A stretch of 64,000 nucleotides of DNA from JAJISG01 sp964347325. GTDB lineage: Archaea; Thermoplasmatota; Thermoplasmata; RBG-16-68-12; JAJISG01. Both the position numbers and the translations under genes were made by a program. This document shows, one piece after another, positions 25,648 through 34,506 of this stretch. How positions within the stretch are numbered: position 1 is the stretch's first letter; the number at the start of each line of letters is the position of its first letter. The notes below the pieces were generated by a model. That model was not told the DNA's origin, searched no databases, and saw nothing but the letters and a program-made list of their open reading frames with translations. The DNA lies in contig CAYFYA010000011.1 of the NCBI GenBank assembly GCA_964347325.1, forward strand, positions 1 to 64,000, in the 5' to 3' direction.

Positions 25648-26685
25648 TTGGCGACCAGGTTCAACTGGAGGGTGGGAGCCACGGTGCTGGGCATCGCTGT
25701 CTGCGCCATGTACTCCACGGGGGCCATGGTACTCCTTGACGGGCTGGAGGCGGGGAGCGCCTCCGTTGGGGTTAGGCTCGAGACCGGTCCCTTCTTCGCC
25801 TACAAGGGCGCCTTCCCGCAGGGCGAGCGATTCTTCGCGCCAACCGGTCTGACGGGGGACCATAGCGTCGGGGATCTGCAACCCACGGACCTCATTGCGG
25901 GCAACGCGAGCCTCTCCGTCAGGACCATGTATCTCACGAAACCCGGGTGGATCTCGATGGTCGAACCGGAGCTTGCTGACGCCTACCTGTCCTCCGCCCT
26001 TGCAGACAGTCTTGGAATTCGCCCGGGGGCGAGGATTGTCCTGGCCACAGTCTATGTGGAATTGGAGTTCACCTTCAGAGACTACCTGAGGTCCACCGTC
26101 ATCCTCCCCGAGGAGTGGGTCCTCGTATCGGAGTTTGACCACGCTGCCCTCCACCCCATTGCCTTGGACCTCTACAACTTCGTGCTGCTTCAGGAGAAGG
26201 GGGACGCCACCCTTCTCGAGGAAGGCGGCTTCACCGTGGTCCCCACACTGACCGCGGGGGAGTTCTTCGTTCGCGGCTTGGCGGAGGCCAGGAGGATTGT
26301 CCAGAGCATCGTCGTGGTCAGCTCCGTCGCCATCGCGGCCCTCGCCTTCAGCCTGATATCCCTAGAGGCTCGATATCGACGTGGTGAGATGGGTACCCTG
26401 ACGGCCCTGGGGATGCGGGGACAGGGGATGGTGGGGTTGTATGGACTGCAGGTGGTCTTCATCGTGGCCGTCGGGACACTCCTGGGGCTGGCCCTTGGAA
26501 TCGTCGTCGCCAACGGACTGGTCTCCTTTGCCCCCTTCTTCGGGCTGCCCACCATAATCAGGCCTCAGGTCACACCCTCGGGCCTCCTACTCCCGCTCCT
26601 CTCCTCCCTCCTCGCCGGAATGGTGGGCGGGGCCATCGCGGTCGCCACTGCAGTCAGGAGGTTCTCCCTTGGAACTCAAGTCTGA
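25648..26685 (+). CDS. FtsX-type ABC transporter permease
   Basis: A 345-residue permease from TTG 25648. One N-terminal membrane segment (VGATVLGIAVCAMYS region), a soluble external domain of about 190 residues, then three membrane segments ending the protein with the FtsX/MacB core: ARYRRGEMGTLTALGMRGQG followed by a long hydrophobic stretch. This is the classic MacB/LolC layout. A TATA-like CCTATTTAGG (25586-25595) lies about 55 bases upstream. It overlaps the next permease gene by 17 bases, and the LolD/MacB-type ATPase nearby is the likely partner. The start codon is uncertain because there is no better ATG. Confidence 0.83.
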   Translation: MATRFNWRVGATVLGIAVCAMYSTGAMVLLDGLEAGSASVGVRLETGPFFAYKGAFPQGERFFAPTGLTGDHSVGDLQPTDLIAGNASLSVRTMYLTKPGWISMVEPELADAYLSSALADSLGIRPGARIVLATVYVELEFTFRDYLRSTVILPEEWVLVSEFDHAALHPIALDLYNFVLLQEKGDATLLEEGGFTVVPTLTAGEFFVRGLAEARRIVQSIVVVSSVAIAALAFSLISLEARYRRGEMGTLTALGMRGQGMVGLYGLQVVFIVAVGTLLGLALGIVVANGLVSFAPFFGLPTIIRPQVTPSGLLLPLLSSLLAGMVGGAIAVATAVRRFSLGTQV

Positions 26686-27475
26686 ACTCTTCCTCATTCT
26701 GATTCTGAGTTCTGCCCTCCTATCGGCGTCCCTACCGCTCTACGCCGCTCTGGCGCAGACTCCGGAGGAGGTGTTCTTCGGAGANNNNNNNNNNNNNNNN
26801 NNNNNNNNNNNNNNNNNNNNNNNNNNNNNNNNNNNNNNNNNNNNNNNNNNNNNNNNNNNNNNNNNNNNNNNNNNNNNNNNNNNNGTGGGTGACGGAGAGA
26901 GCAACGTCGAGGTGGAGAACGGGGTCGTGACCGATGACCGAATCGGGGCCCTGCTCCTCTCGAACCCCGACCTGGCCCGGGAACTCGGGAGGAGCTACAT
27001 CAACTCCTTCGCGAAGTACAGCGGGAATAGCCTTCGGGTCGTCATCCTCGGCATGCAGGCCCTTACGCTGGCCCTCTTCACCATCGTACTCGCATCCTCC
27101 CTAGTCCGCTTCATGGTGGAGAGTAGGAGGAAGATCGGCCTGGTACTGTCCCTAGGCGGCGGCCTGGCAGCCCTCCTCAGGATCTATGGATGGCGAACCC
27201 TCGCCCTGGGGATGCTTGCGGGATTCCTGGGGCTTCTCCTGGGCACAGGTATTGGCTACCTCCTGGAGGCGGCCTCGAGCTTCACCTTCCTAGGCCATGT
27301 GGTGGTGTACGAGATGGAGCCGTGGACGGGACTGCAGATCTTGGCCGCTTACGCGGCTGCCCTCGTATTCATCGTCCTACTGAGCTTCGCCTTCTTCTCC
27401 ACGCAGAGGCCTCGAGATCTCCTTAGGGAGGTCCCGGAGCCCGAGTTCCACGATCGGATGGTGGTGTCCGAGTGA
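26669..27475 (+). CDS. FtsX-type permease interrupted by assembly gap
   Basis: The N-terminal part (38 residues) opens with a hydrophobic segment and a signal-like start and reads to the gap at 26785. After the gap the frame continues with about 195 residues containing four membrane segments and the FtsX core ESRRKIGLVLSLGGG ... YGWRTL. The gap is 100 N, a placeholder, and most of the external domain is missing; the true length is unknown. Translation starts at TTG 26669, overlapping the upstream permease by 17 bases. It is the second half of an FtsX-type transporter pair. Confidence 0.75.
   Translation: MELKSELFLILILSSALLSASLPLYAALAQTPEEVFFGXXXXXXXXXXXXXXXXXXXXXXXXXXXXXXXXXXVGDGESNVEVENGVVTDDRIGALLLSNPDLARELGRSYINSFAKYSGNSLRVVILGMQALTLALFTIVLASSLVRFMVESRRKIGLVLSLGGGLAALLRIYGWRTLALGMLAGFLGLLLGTGIGYLLEAASSFTFLGHVVVYEMEPWTGLQILAAYAAALVFIVLLSFAFFSTQRPRDLLREVPEPEFHDRMVVSE
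26785..26884. other. Assembly gap of 100 N
   Basis: Exactly 100 unknown bases lie inside the second FtsX permease gene. The round number marks a scaffold placeholder of unknown true length. The sequences on the two sides show no shared overlap, so real coding sequence is probably missing. Confidence 0.95.
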
Positions 27476-29103
27476 GAGGCCATCTCATCCCGGTGGCGAC
27501 GGCCCTGTCGGTGGCCACGGCGGTGAGACTCGTGCAGCTCCTGCTCTCCTCCATGCCTTTCAACATCGACAGCTACGCCCAGATCTCCATCGCCGGAGGA
27601 ATTCTGGAGGGCGGCCAGTGGAGCCTGGAGGAAGGTTCAGCCAACGCATACAACCTGAAGATGCCGTTACTGCCGCTGCTGCTCGCGGTGGCCTCCCTGG
27701 TGACGGGGGTAGAGCCGCTGACGATGGCGACTCCCCTGATAATCCTCGTCTCTGTCGGGGGGGTCCTCGGCATCTACGCCCTCGCCTACACGTTATCGAA
27801 GAGTCGGGGTGTAGCCGTCGTGTCGTCGCTGGCCCTGGCCATCCTCGGACCGTACGTCTTCCTGAGCACAACCCTGATGAAGGAGGCCCTTGCCCTCGCC
27901 CTCCTCCCGTTGCTGGCAATGGTCTTCATGAGGAGACGTGACTGGAGGCTGAGGACCCTGGCGGCTCTCATACTCTTGACCCTCCCCCTAATCCACCACC
28001 TCTCCACGCTCATGGCCTACGGATTTGTGAGCCTGATTCTGCTGGCGCAGGCTGCCCACGCCTACTGGCGAGGGGAGTGGTCCTGGAGAGGCCTGGTCCT
28101 GGACCTGGCCTTCGGACCGGCCCTGTTCTCCTTCGGCATCTGGTACTACACCCTCGTCAACCTAGAGTTCTTCACCGATGTCTGGCGGACCAACGAGGTC
28201 GCACTCTTCCTCTCGACGACCCTCCTCATCGCAACCGCCGGTCTCCTCCTGATGTCCCACCGGCGGGCCAGGCCGTGGTTTGCCCTCTCGAAGTCCCGCC
28301 TCTTTCCCAGCCTGGTGGACCAGAAGTTCTTGATAATCCTCGGGGGCCTCCTTCTGGTCGCATGGAACTTCCAGAGAAACCTGTTCCCGGGGACCATCAC
28401 CACCACTCCCCTCCTCCTGGGGGTGGCGCTGGCCTACATCCCCCTAGCGGTTCTAGCCCTGGTGGGCCTCAACCTGCAGCGCCTCTCCAAGGGGGCCGAT
28501 AAAGCCCTCGTGCTAGCCCTGATTCTGGTGCCCTTCACCGTCATGCTCTACGGACTCCTGCGGGGGCTGGACCCGCTGTCCCACACCCTGGTCTACCGCT
28601 CCTTTGACTTCCTGGACTACGGCCTAGCCATTGGCATAGGGACGGCCCTATTCCGGCAGATGAGTTCCGCCAGGAGGACGGCCCTGGCCACCGTTGCCTT
28701 CGGTGCCCTGTTGGCCACCCTCCCGCTGGCTTACAGCACAGAGACAGTCCTGCACGTCCAGAACACCACCTATCGGTACGAGCTGGACGCTATGATGCGA
28801 CTCCAGGATGGAGGGGCCTCCGACGTGCAGACGGATCAGCGTCTAGGGGATGTCATGGCCATGGCCTTCGGCCTCAGGACCGATAGGACTCTGCCCTTCA
28901 AGATCGTCCAGGGTCAGCCTCTGGGACCAGGGTCTACCCTCCTCGTGGAGGAGAAGTGGGCTCTGAGGGGGGCCCAGGTCCATCCAATGCCCTTCCTGCC
29001 TATTGGCGAGGAAAGCCTGGCCGCGCTACTCCGGTACAGCGACGTCGTGTACCACGGTGGCGACTCGTCCAACTCCCTCTACATCCTACTTGTGAGGCCG
29101 TGA
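27472..29103 (+). CDS. Polytopic membrane protein, GT-C-like
   Basis: A 543-residue protein with about twelve membrane segments and a C-terminal soluble part of about 110 residues. The start GTG overlaps the preceding permease stop as GTGA, so it is in that operon. After the first segment it reads FNIDSYAQISIAGGI, with one acidic residue in the first external loop, vaguely like GT-C enzymes, but the usual DxD is not obvious. It may be a glycosyltransferase or another membrane enzyme; function unknown. Confidence 0.65.
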   Translation: MRGHLIPVATALSVATAVRLVQLLLSSMPFNIDSYAQISIAGGILEGGQWSLEEGSANAYNLKMPLLPLLLAVASLVTGVEPLTMATPLIILVSVGGVLGIYALAYTLSKSRGVAVVSSLALAILGPYVFLSTTLMKEALALALLPLLAMVFMRRRDWRLRTLAALILLTLPLIHHLSTLMAYGFVSLILLAQAAHAYWRGEWSWRGLVLDLAFGPALFSFGIWYYTLVNLEFFTDVWRTNEVALFLSTTLLIATAGLLLMSHRRARPWFALSKSRLFPSLVDQKFLIILGGLLLVAWNFQRNLFPGTITTTPLLLGVALAYIPLAVLALVGLNLQRLSKGADKALVLALILVPFTVMLYGLLRGLDPLSHTLVYRSFDFLDYGLAIGIGTALFRQMSSARRTALATVAFGALLATLPLAYSTETVLHVQNTTYRYELDAMMRLQDGGASDVQTDQRLGDVMAMAFGLRTDRTLPFKIVQGQPLGPGSTLLVEEKWALRGAQVHPMPFLPIGEESLAALLRYSDVVYHGGDSSNSLYILLVRP

Positions 29104-29210
29104 TTCCTCCCCGCTAGGACACTTTGCCAAGGTCAGAGGTGGTTTCCATCCCCGCAGAATCGCTAGGAAACGCTTAAGTAAGGGTAGCCTGAATACACGC
29201 GCGGGATGCG

Positions 29211-29465
29211 ATGATCATCAGCTTTGCCATATCCACCATTTCGAGCGCCGTTGTGGCCTCGATCATCGGCGGAACACTCGGTGGCATTGCCGTCGTAGCC
29301 CTCATCTTTCTGCTAGTCATGAAGGAGCTCAGCAGCGCGGAGGTAGAGTCCGGCAGAGCTAGCAAGACCCTGGAGACCCTCTCCCGCTACGTCATCATGC
29401 CCATTGTACCCCTCCTACTGGTCTTCGCCGTCATCGTGGCGGTGAAGGTCTGGGAGGTTCTGTAG
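29211..29465 (+). CDS. Small two-segment membrane protein
   Basis: An 84-residue protein with two clear membrane segments (residues 10-38 and 61-80) joined by a charged loop (KELSSAEVESGRASKTLE). A TATA-like CTTAAGTA lies about 35 bases upstream, supporting expression from a leaderless start. No family is recognised. Confidence 0.65.
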   Translation: MIISFAISTISSAVVASIIGGTLGGIAVVALIFLLVMKELSSAEVESGRASKTLETLSRYVIMPIVPLLLVFAVIVAVKVWEVL

Positions 29466-29584
29466 TCAGCACGGTCCGGTCTCCGCGTGGTCCCCGCTCT
29501 AAGCCCCTGACAGCACAGCGCACGTTATCAACCCCGCGAGAAGTGTAGAAACTCTTATGGTGTGCATACCGCCCCTCTATCCAC

Positions 29585-30175
29585 ATGAATGAGAGGGGGC
29601 TCCGACGCGCCTTCCCCCCCGTCCTCGCGGTCCTTGTACTCACCTTTCTGGTTGCCGCCTTTCTCGCCTACTACACGGACATAACCTACAGCCAGGAAGT
29701 CGGCTTCGAGACCTACACCTCCCTGGCCAAGGGACTTGCGGCTGTACTGGGGGCCGCTATCCTTGGTATGGCGGTCGTGACCCATTCCATCCGCCTCAGA
29801 AGGGAACAGCTGGAGAGCCGGCTCATAAGGTGGCTCGAATCGCAAGGAGGGCTGATCATCGGTGAGTGGGGGGATGACGTGGAGAGGGCCCTCTTGGAGA
29901 GGGAGGGAGCCGCCACGGCTGGCGTGCCTGAGGCTCTCGCAGAGAGGAAGGTCCTTCTTCGGATGAGAAAGTATACGACGCGGCTTTTCGGCGTACCCGT
30001 GGCGGCCTTCATAGCCCTGGTGGGGACCTCCATCTGGGCGATACCCGCCACAGAGGTGTTCCTGCGGGAGAGCTTTCCACTCCTGGGATCGATGTTCATC
30101 TGGTTCGCAAGCTACGGAACCGCCGCGTCCCTCGCGGCCCTGGTCGCCGTTATCCTAAGGACCTCTGGGGAGTAG
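29585..30175 (+). CDS. Membrane protein of unknown function
   Basis: A 196-residue protein with two membrane segments at the N terminus, a central cytoplasmic domain of about 75 residues (charged, with EWGDDVERALLER), and two more membrane segments at the end. A TATA-like CTCTTATGG precedes the ATG by about 30 bases. Its end overlaps the convergent YdjM-like gene by 26 bases. No family is recognised. Confidence 0.68.
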   Translation: MNERGLRRAFPPVLAVLVLTFLVAAFLAYYTDITYSQEVGFETYTSLAKGLAAVLGAAILGMAVVTHSIRLRREQLESRLIRWLESQGGLIIGEWGDDVERALLEREGAATAGVPEALAERKVLLRMRKYTTRLFGVPVAAFIALVGTSIWAIPATEVFLRESFPLLGSMFIWFASYGTAASLAALVAVILRTSGE

Positions 30176-30719
30176 GGGCCTCCTCGTCCAGGACACCTGT
30201 CCTGATGCTTCTCAGAAGGTTTGGCCTCCTGTAGAGCCTGTATCGTAACGCCATGGCCACCAAGGCGAGCAATCCGACGGCCTCCCCGAAGACTATGTAG
30301 GGCCACTGGAGGCCTAGGGGGAGTTCCAGATACTGGCCCGGCACGTATTCGGGCGGTCCCAGACCCAGCAAGGGCCAGAGAAAGACCCAGGGCTGCTCCC
30401 AAATCCTATCCAGAATCAGATGCATCCATGCGCCTATAGCCAGGACCGTCAGCATGCCGACGGTTGCCCTCCTCGATGAGCCCACGGGAGTCGACAAGAA
30501 CCACATCAAGAGGACGAGGGTCAGAGAGGCGATGAAGATCATGCTGTGGCCGATGGTGCGTCCCTCGAGGCCTGCTGCCAGGGCCAGAGGTTTGTCGATT
30601 AGGTCCGGAAGTACGGCTCCCAGCAGAAGGAGGCGAAAATCCAGCAAAGGATAGTAGCCCCGTCCGGAGAGGTGTACTCCCAGGGCTGCCGTGATGCCTA
30701 GATGGCCGAGAGGATACAA
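30150..30719 (-). CDS. YdjM/DUF457-like membrane-bound metal-dependent hydrolase
   Basis: About 189 residues with four to five membrane segments. The order of motifs MYPLGHLGIT, LLLGAVLPDLIDKPLAL, GRTIGHSMIF and WMHLILDRIWEQPW carries the conserved histidines and aspartates of the DUF457/YdjM family of membrane metal-dependent hydrolases. I start it at TTG 30719 because the family begins at about the GH motif; an in-frame ATG at 30797 would add a 26-residue polar tail and run into the divergent promoter of the HAD gene. The substrate is unknown. Confidence 0.78.
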   Translation of the reverse strand: MYPLGHLGITAALGVHLSGRGYYPLLDFRLLLLGAVLPDLIDKPLALAAGLEGRTIGHSMIFIASLTLVLLMWFLSTPVGSSRRATVGMLTVLAIGAWMHLILDRIWEQPWVFLWPLLGLGPPEYVPGQYLELPLGLQWPYIVFGEAVGLLALVAMALRYRLYRRPNLLRSIRTGVLDEEAPTPQRSLG

Positions 30720-30785
30720 CCGGTCACTCTTTTCTCCCCCTGCTGAAGAACCTTTCGGTGGATGCACCCCGGGATGTGGGCCAAA

Positions 30786-30792
30786 CTTTTTA
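30786..30792 (+). promoter_or_regulatory. TATA-like box of HAD phosphatase gene
   Basis: CTTTTTA about 30 bases before ATG 30821, with no ribosome binding site between, indicates a leaderless message. Confidence 0.45.
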
Positions 30793-30820
30793 GGCAACCC
30801 TTCCTTCCCCCCCGAGGCTC

Positions 30821-31450
30821 ATGAAGCTCTTCGTTTTCGACCTAGAGAACACCCTGATATACAACGAGTTTCTGCCTGAGCTCGCCGCCCTGGTTGGCCA
30901 TGAAGCCGAGGTCGAGCGCATCACCCGACTTGGTGTGGAGGGGAAGATCGACTGGGTCGAGGGCTTCAGGGCGAGGGCACGTTACCTCCAGGGCCTAACC
31001 CGCGAACAGGTGGAGGAGAAGTCGAGGGAGATCCGGCTCGTGCCGGGAGCCCTGGGCTTCATCAGATCCCTGCGGGGTAAGGGTCACAAGGTAGGCCTCA
31101 TCACCGGCGGTCCCGCGGAGCTCGTGCGGGAGGCTCGACAACTCCTGGGAGCCGACATGAGCGTCTCCAACGACTTCCTTTACGACGGAGACGTATTCAC
31201 GGGGGACGTGATCGTCCGGGTCACCCCTCAGACCAAGGTCCTCTTCGCCGTTGAGATGGCGCGAGGAGTGGGCATCGGTCCCGCTGATACCGTCGCCTTT
31301 GCGGACGGCGTGATGGACGCAGGTCTCCTCAAGTCCGCCGCCGTGGCCATGGGCATAAACTCTCGTGGCCTTCTGTCTCAGTACGTGAACTACGAGGTCC
31401 ATGACTTCGAGGAAGCCTATCGTTGGCTCAGTAACCAAGGCATTCTTTGA
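30821..31450 (+). CDS. HAD-family hydrolase, phosphoserine phosphatase-like
   Basis: A 209-residue HAD hydrolase with the SerB-like layout. Motif I reads VFDLENTL, with nucleophile Asp7 but a glutamate at the position of the usual second aspartate (DxD becomes DxE, Glu9). Motif II is LITGGP, motif III lysine is in TPQTKVL, motif IV is FADGVMDAGLL. The cap lies between residues 15 and 85. It probably removes phosphate from a small metabolite; phosphoserine is the obvious candidate, but the DxE replacement lowers confidence in that reaction. Confidence 0.8.
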   Translation: MKLFVFDLENTLIYNEFLPELAALVGHEAEVERITRLGVEGKIDWVEGFRARARYLQGLTREQVEEKSREIRLVPGALGFIRSLRGKGHKVGLITGGPAELVREARQLLGADMSVSNDFLYDGDVFTGDVIVRVTPQTKVLFAVEMARGVGIGPADTVAFADGVMDAGLLKSAAVAMGINSRGLLSQYVNYEVHDFEEAYRWLSNQGIL

Positions 31451-31537
31451 CTTCCTGCGGGGCCTCGGGCCGCCGGCGGCCCTGGCTAGCTGGTAGAGAG
31501 GCGATCTCCGATCCAGTAGAGGCTCGTCTGCGAATGG

Positions 31538-31547
31538 ATAATATATA
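31538..31547 (+). promoter_or_regulatory. TATA-like box of liv operon
   Basis: ATAATATATA lies about 20-30 bases before the possible livH starts (GTG 31560, ATG 31569), consistent with a leaderless transcript of the four-gene livHMGF operon. Confidence 0.55.
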
Positions 31548-31559
31548 GACCCGCCATTA

Positions 31560-32723
31560 GTGCGAGCAATGGGCAGGCCGGACGACCTCGCTCAGAAGGA
31601 GCCGGGGGGGAGAGTGGGAGGGGCGCTACGATCCGCCAGGGAGGCTTTTGGGCGGCGCTTTCCGCGAACGGCGCGCGCGCTGCGACGAAACAGAATCCTG
31701 GTCAACGCAATACTCATGGTGCTGATCACCGGCGCAGTCTTGAGCCTTCTCTTTCAGGGGAGCTTTGGCGGGGTATTGGTGACCGGCGTGGTGGTCGGTA
31801 GTATCTATGTCCTAGGAGCGACGGGGCTCTCGCTGGTCTACGGCATCAAGAAGTTTGCCAACTTCGCCCACGGCGACCTCATCACCCTCGGTGCCTACAT
31901 GGCCTTCTTCGTAAACGTCCTCATCGGTCTCGACATAATCTTCGGCTTCGTCTTCGCGGTAATCATCCTCGGCCTCGTCGGCATCGCCTTGGAGATTCTG
32001 ATCTTCAGCCGACTAGAGGGGAAGGGCGTTGTGGCACCTCTGATAGCCTCCGTAGGCCTCTTTATTATCATTCAAAACGGGATAAGCGCTGGCTTCGGCC
32101 CGGAACCCGATGCGTACAACGTCTTTCGAATGGAGAACTGGGCCTGGGAAACTCCAATCGGATTCATCCAATTAAATCCGATAAAGGGCATGGCCACCTT
32201 GATCGTCGCCGTGACCGCTACACTCATGCTCCACATCATACTGAGCCGCACTACCTTGGGCAAGTCAATGAGGGCCATGTCCGACAACCCCGAGCTCGCG
32301 AGATCCTCGGGCATCAACACCCGCAACGTCACCCTTTGGACATGGGCCATAGCGGGGATGTTGGCCGGAGTTGCGGGCGTCCTTCTCGGCTTGTCCCTCG
32401 ACGTGCGACCCTTCCTCGGTTTCAGCATACTGCTCTTCCTCTTCGCCTCGGTGATCATAGGGGGAATCGGTTCGCCCTACGGAGCCATGATTGGAGGATT
32501 CCTGGTCGGCATCATCCAAGAGATGTCTGGAATATTCCTGGATTGGCTTGCCAGGCCTGAGATCGTGGGTCTTGAGGCGCATGCCGCCTATCGGCCCATG
32601 GCGGCCTTCTTGATCATGATCCTAGTCCTGTTGGTGAGACCGGAGGGGTTGATGGGCGTGGCCACGCTTAAAGAGGCACGAGGAGTTGGGCTCCGTGCAC
32701 GTCTCTTCGGGAGGAGGCGATAA
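31560..32723 (+). CDS. livH: Branched-chain amino acid type ABC permease LivH
   Basis: A 387-residue permease, longer than the usual ~300 residues because of an extra basic N-terminal tail of about 45 residues. Eight or nine membrane segments follow, with GATGLSLVYGIKKFANFAHGD at the start, EILIFSRLEGKG, and ARSSGINTRNVT plus GGIGSPYGA, all in the LivH order. It is the first gene of an operon with LivM, LivG and LivF. The cargo is predicted to be a branched-chain or related amino acid, but LivHM systems also carry urea or short amides, so the exact ligand is open. Confidence 0.92.
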   Translation: MRAMGRPDDLAQKEPGGRVGGALRSAREAFGRRFPRTARALRRNRILVNAILMVLITGAVLSLLFQGSFGGVLVTGVVVGSIYVLGATGLSLVYGIKKFANFAHGDLITLGAYMAFFVNVLIGLDIIFGFVFAVIILGLVGIALEILIFSRLEGKGVVAPLIASVGLFIIIQNGISAGFGPEPDAYNVFRMENWAWETPIGFIQLNPIKGMATLIVAVTATLMLHIILSRTTLGKSMRAMSDNPELARSSGINTRNVTLWTWAIAGMLAGVAGVLLGLSLDVRPFLGFSILLFLFASVIIGGIGSPYGAMIGGFLVGIIQEMSGIFLDWLARPEIVGLEAHAAYRPMAAFLIMILVLLVRPEGLMGVATLKEARGVGLRARLFGRRR

Positions 32724-32724
32724 C

Positions 32725-33741
32725 ATGGTCGTTCCCTACTTCGTCGCCGAGATCGTCACGTTCATCCTCCCCTTTGCCGTCTTGGCGATCCTGTCCCTCG
32801 CCCTGAACCTGCACTGGGGACACACTGGTCTGTTCAACGCCGGCATCGCGGGGTTCTACGCCATCGGCGCCTACACGGCAGCCATCCTCCTGACGCCAGA
32901 CTCCCCGGCGACGCAGATATATCCAGGCCACATCGGAGGATTCGACCTGGGAGAGAACTTCGCGGTCCTCCTGGGCCTTCCCACCTCCGTCTCCTACGTC
33001 CTGGCCTTCCTGGTGGCCGCGGCCGCCGCCTTCTTCGTCGCCCTCATCGTCGGTCTCCTGATCGGTATCCCCACCCTCAAGCTCCGAGCGGACTACCTCG
33101 CCATCGCGACGCTGGCCCTCGCCGAGATGTTCCGCGTCTTCATAATGAACGCCAGGGCCTGGACAGCAGGTACCATAGGCATCGTATCGATTCCTCGCCC
33201 CTTCGACGGCCTTGGACTCACCGGTAGGGAAAACGACGCCCTCCTAGCCCTCCTGTTCCTCGTGTTGGTCGCCCTGACATTCTTCTTCCTCTTGTGGATA
33301 ACGAAGGCACCCTGGGGTAGGGTGTTGCGATCCATTCGTGATGATGAAGAGGCCGCGTCCGTGCTGGGTAAGGACACCTTCTGGCTCAAGCTCCAGGCGT
33401 TCGCCATTGGTTGTGGCGTCATGGGCGCGGCGGGAGCCCTTCTGGCCGTACTCAACCGCGTCATTGTCCCCACCCTATTCGTCCCCTTCACGACCTTCTC
33501 AGTATACGTTGCCGTCATCCTCGGCGGATCAGGAAATAACAAAGGAGTATTAGTGGGCGCAGGCATCTTCTTCATGTTGAACTGGGCCTCGATCAGGCTA
33601 AAGGACCTTCTCCCCGTCGAGTGGGCCACCGATATCGCCTTCTATCGGCTCATTGCCGTCGGCCTCCTCCTCATCCTCCTGGTCGTATTCAGGCCCCAGG
33701 GCATCATCCCAGAAGAAAAGTACGTGCCAAAGGTGGACTGA
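32725..33741 (+). CDS. livM: Branched-chain amino acid type ABC permease LivM
   Basis: From ATG 32725, one base after the livH stop, a 338-residue permease with about ten membrane segments. The LivM hallmarks are seen in order: LNLHWGHTGLFNAG, GIPTLKLRADYLAIATLALAE, TIGIVSIPRP and GRVLRSIRDDEEAASVLGKD. A longer frame beginning at 32686 is just the overlap into livH. It pairs with LivH to form the channel, energised by LivG and LivF. Confidence 0.93.
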   Translation: MVVPYFVAEIVTFILPFAVLAILSLALNLHWGHTGLFNAGIAGFYAIGAYTAAILLTPDSPATQIYPGHIGGFDLGENFAVLLGLPTSVSYVLAFLVAAAAAFFVALIVGLLIGIPTLKLRADYLAIATLALAEMFRVFIMNARAWTAGTIGIVSIPRPFDGLGLTGRENDALLALLFLVLVALTFFFLLWITKAPWGRVLRSIRDDEEAASVLGKDTFWLKLQAFAIGCGVMGAAGALLAVLNRVIVPTLFVPFTTFSVYVAVILGGSGNNKGVLVGAGIFFMLNWASIRLKDLLPVEWATDIAFYRLIAVGLLLILLVVFRPQGIIPEEKYVPKVD

Positions 33742-33743
33742 AC

Positions 33744-34505
33744 ATGACTGAACCGATTCTCTCGACGCGACGAGTGTCCAAGGCCTTCGGTGGCATCCAT
33801 GCTGTCGACGAATGCACACTGGACGTGGAGCCTGCCAGGATCACGGGGTTGATTGGGCCCAACGGAGCTGGCAAGTCGACCCTCTTCAACGTGATCATCG
33901 GCATGTACCCGCCCGACAGCGGCGAGGTCTGGTTCGACGGCAAGCGGATCGACGGGCTGCCGCCCTACCGCGTGGTCAAGTTGGGGATCTCGAAGACTTT
34001 TCAGATCCCGAGGGAGTTCGAGAAGCTCACGGTCCTTGAGAACCTGCTGGTGGCCTCCTCCATGCGCTATGGCGAGAGCCTGCTGGACCTCCTGTTCGTT
34101 CCCAGGAAGGTGAAGAAGGAGCTCAAGAGCACCATCGGCCGGGCGGAGGGAGTCCTCGACACCGTCGGGCTGTGGGAGCTGAGGGACGAGTACGCTGGCA
34201 ACCTCTCGGGAGGGCAGAAGAAGCTCCTCGAGCTCGCACGCTCCCTCATGACTGAACCGAAAGTCGTCATGCTGGATGAGCCCGTGGCTGGAGTCAGCCC
34301 CACCCTCACCAAGCGGCTCCTGGAGGTCATAGAGGACCTACGTGACGGGGGAAGGACCTTCTTCCTGGTGGAGCACGACATGGATGTCGTCATGCGCCAC
34401 TGCGACCACATCATCGTCTTGCACCAGGGAAAGCGCCTCACCGAGGGAACGCCCGAAGAGGTACGCTCGGATCAGAGCGTCATCGACTCCTACCTGGGGG
34501 GCTGA
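33744..34505 (+). CDS. livG: Branched-chain amino acid type ABC ATPase LivG
   Basis: A 253-residue ABC ATPase: Walker A GPNGAGKST, the LivG-typical insert with ISKTFQIPREF, signature LSGGQKKL, Walker B VVMLDEPVAG and switch LVEHDMD. It starts two bases after the livM stop and pairs with LivF on the next gene. The ATG at 33744 is the natural start; a 5' extension in the same frame is shadow reading of livM. Confidence 0.94.
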   Translation: MTEPILSTRRVSKAFGGIHAVDECTLDVEPARITGLIGPNGAGKSTLFNVIIGMYPPDSGEVWFDGKRIDGLPPYRVVKLGISKTFQIPREFEKLTVLENLLVASSMRYGESLLDLLFVPRKVKKELKSTIGRAEGVLDTVGLWELRDEYAGNLSGGQKKLLELARSLMTEPKVVMLDEPVAGVSPTLTKRLLEVIEDLRDGGRTFFLVEHDMDVVMRHCDHIIVLHQGKRLTEGTPEEVRSDQSVIDSYLGG

Positions 34506-34506
34506 G

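Noticed and set aside
26785..26884. Reading the FtsX frame straight through the N block
   Set aside because: The block is a placeholder of arbitrary size; that the frame happens to match across 100 N is coincidence.
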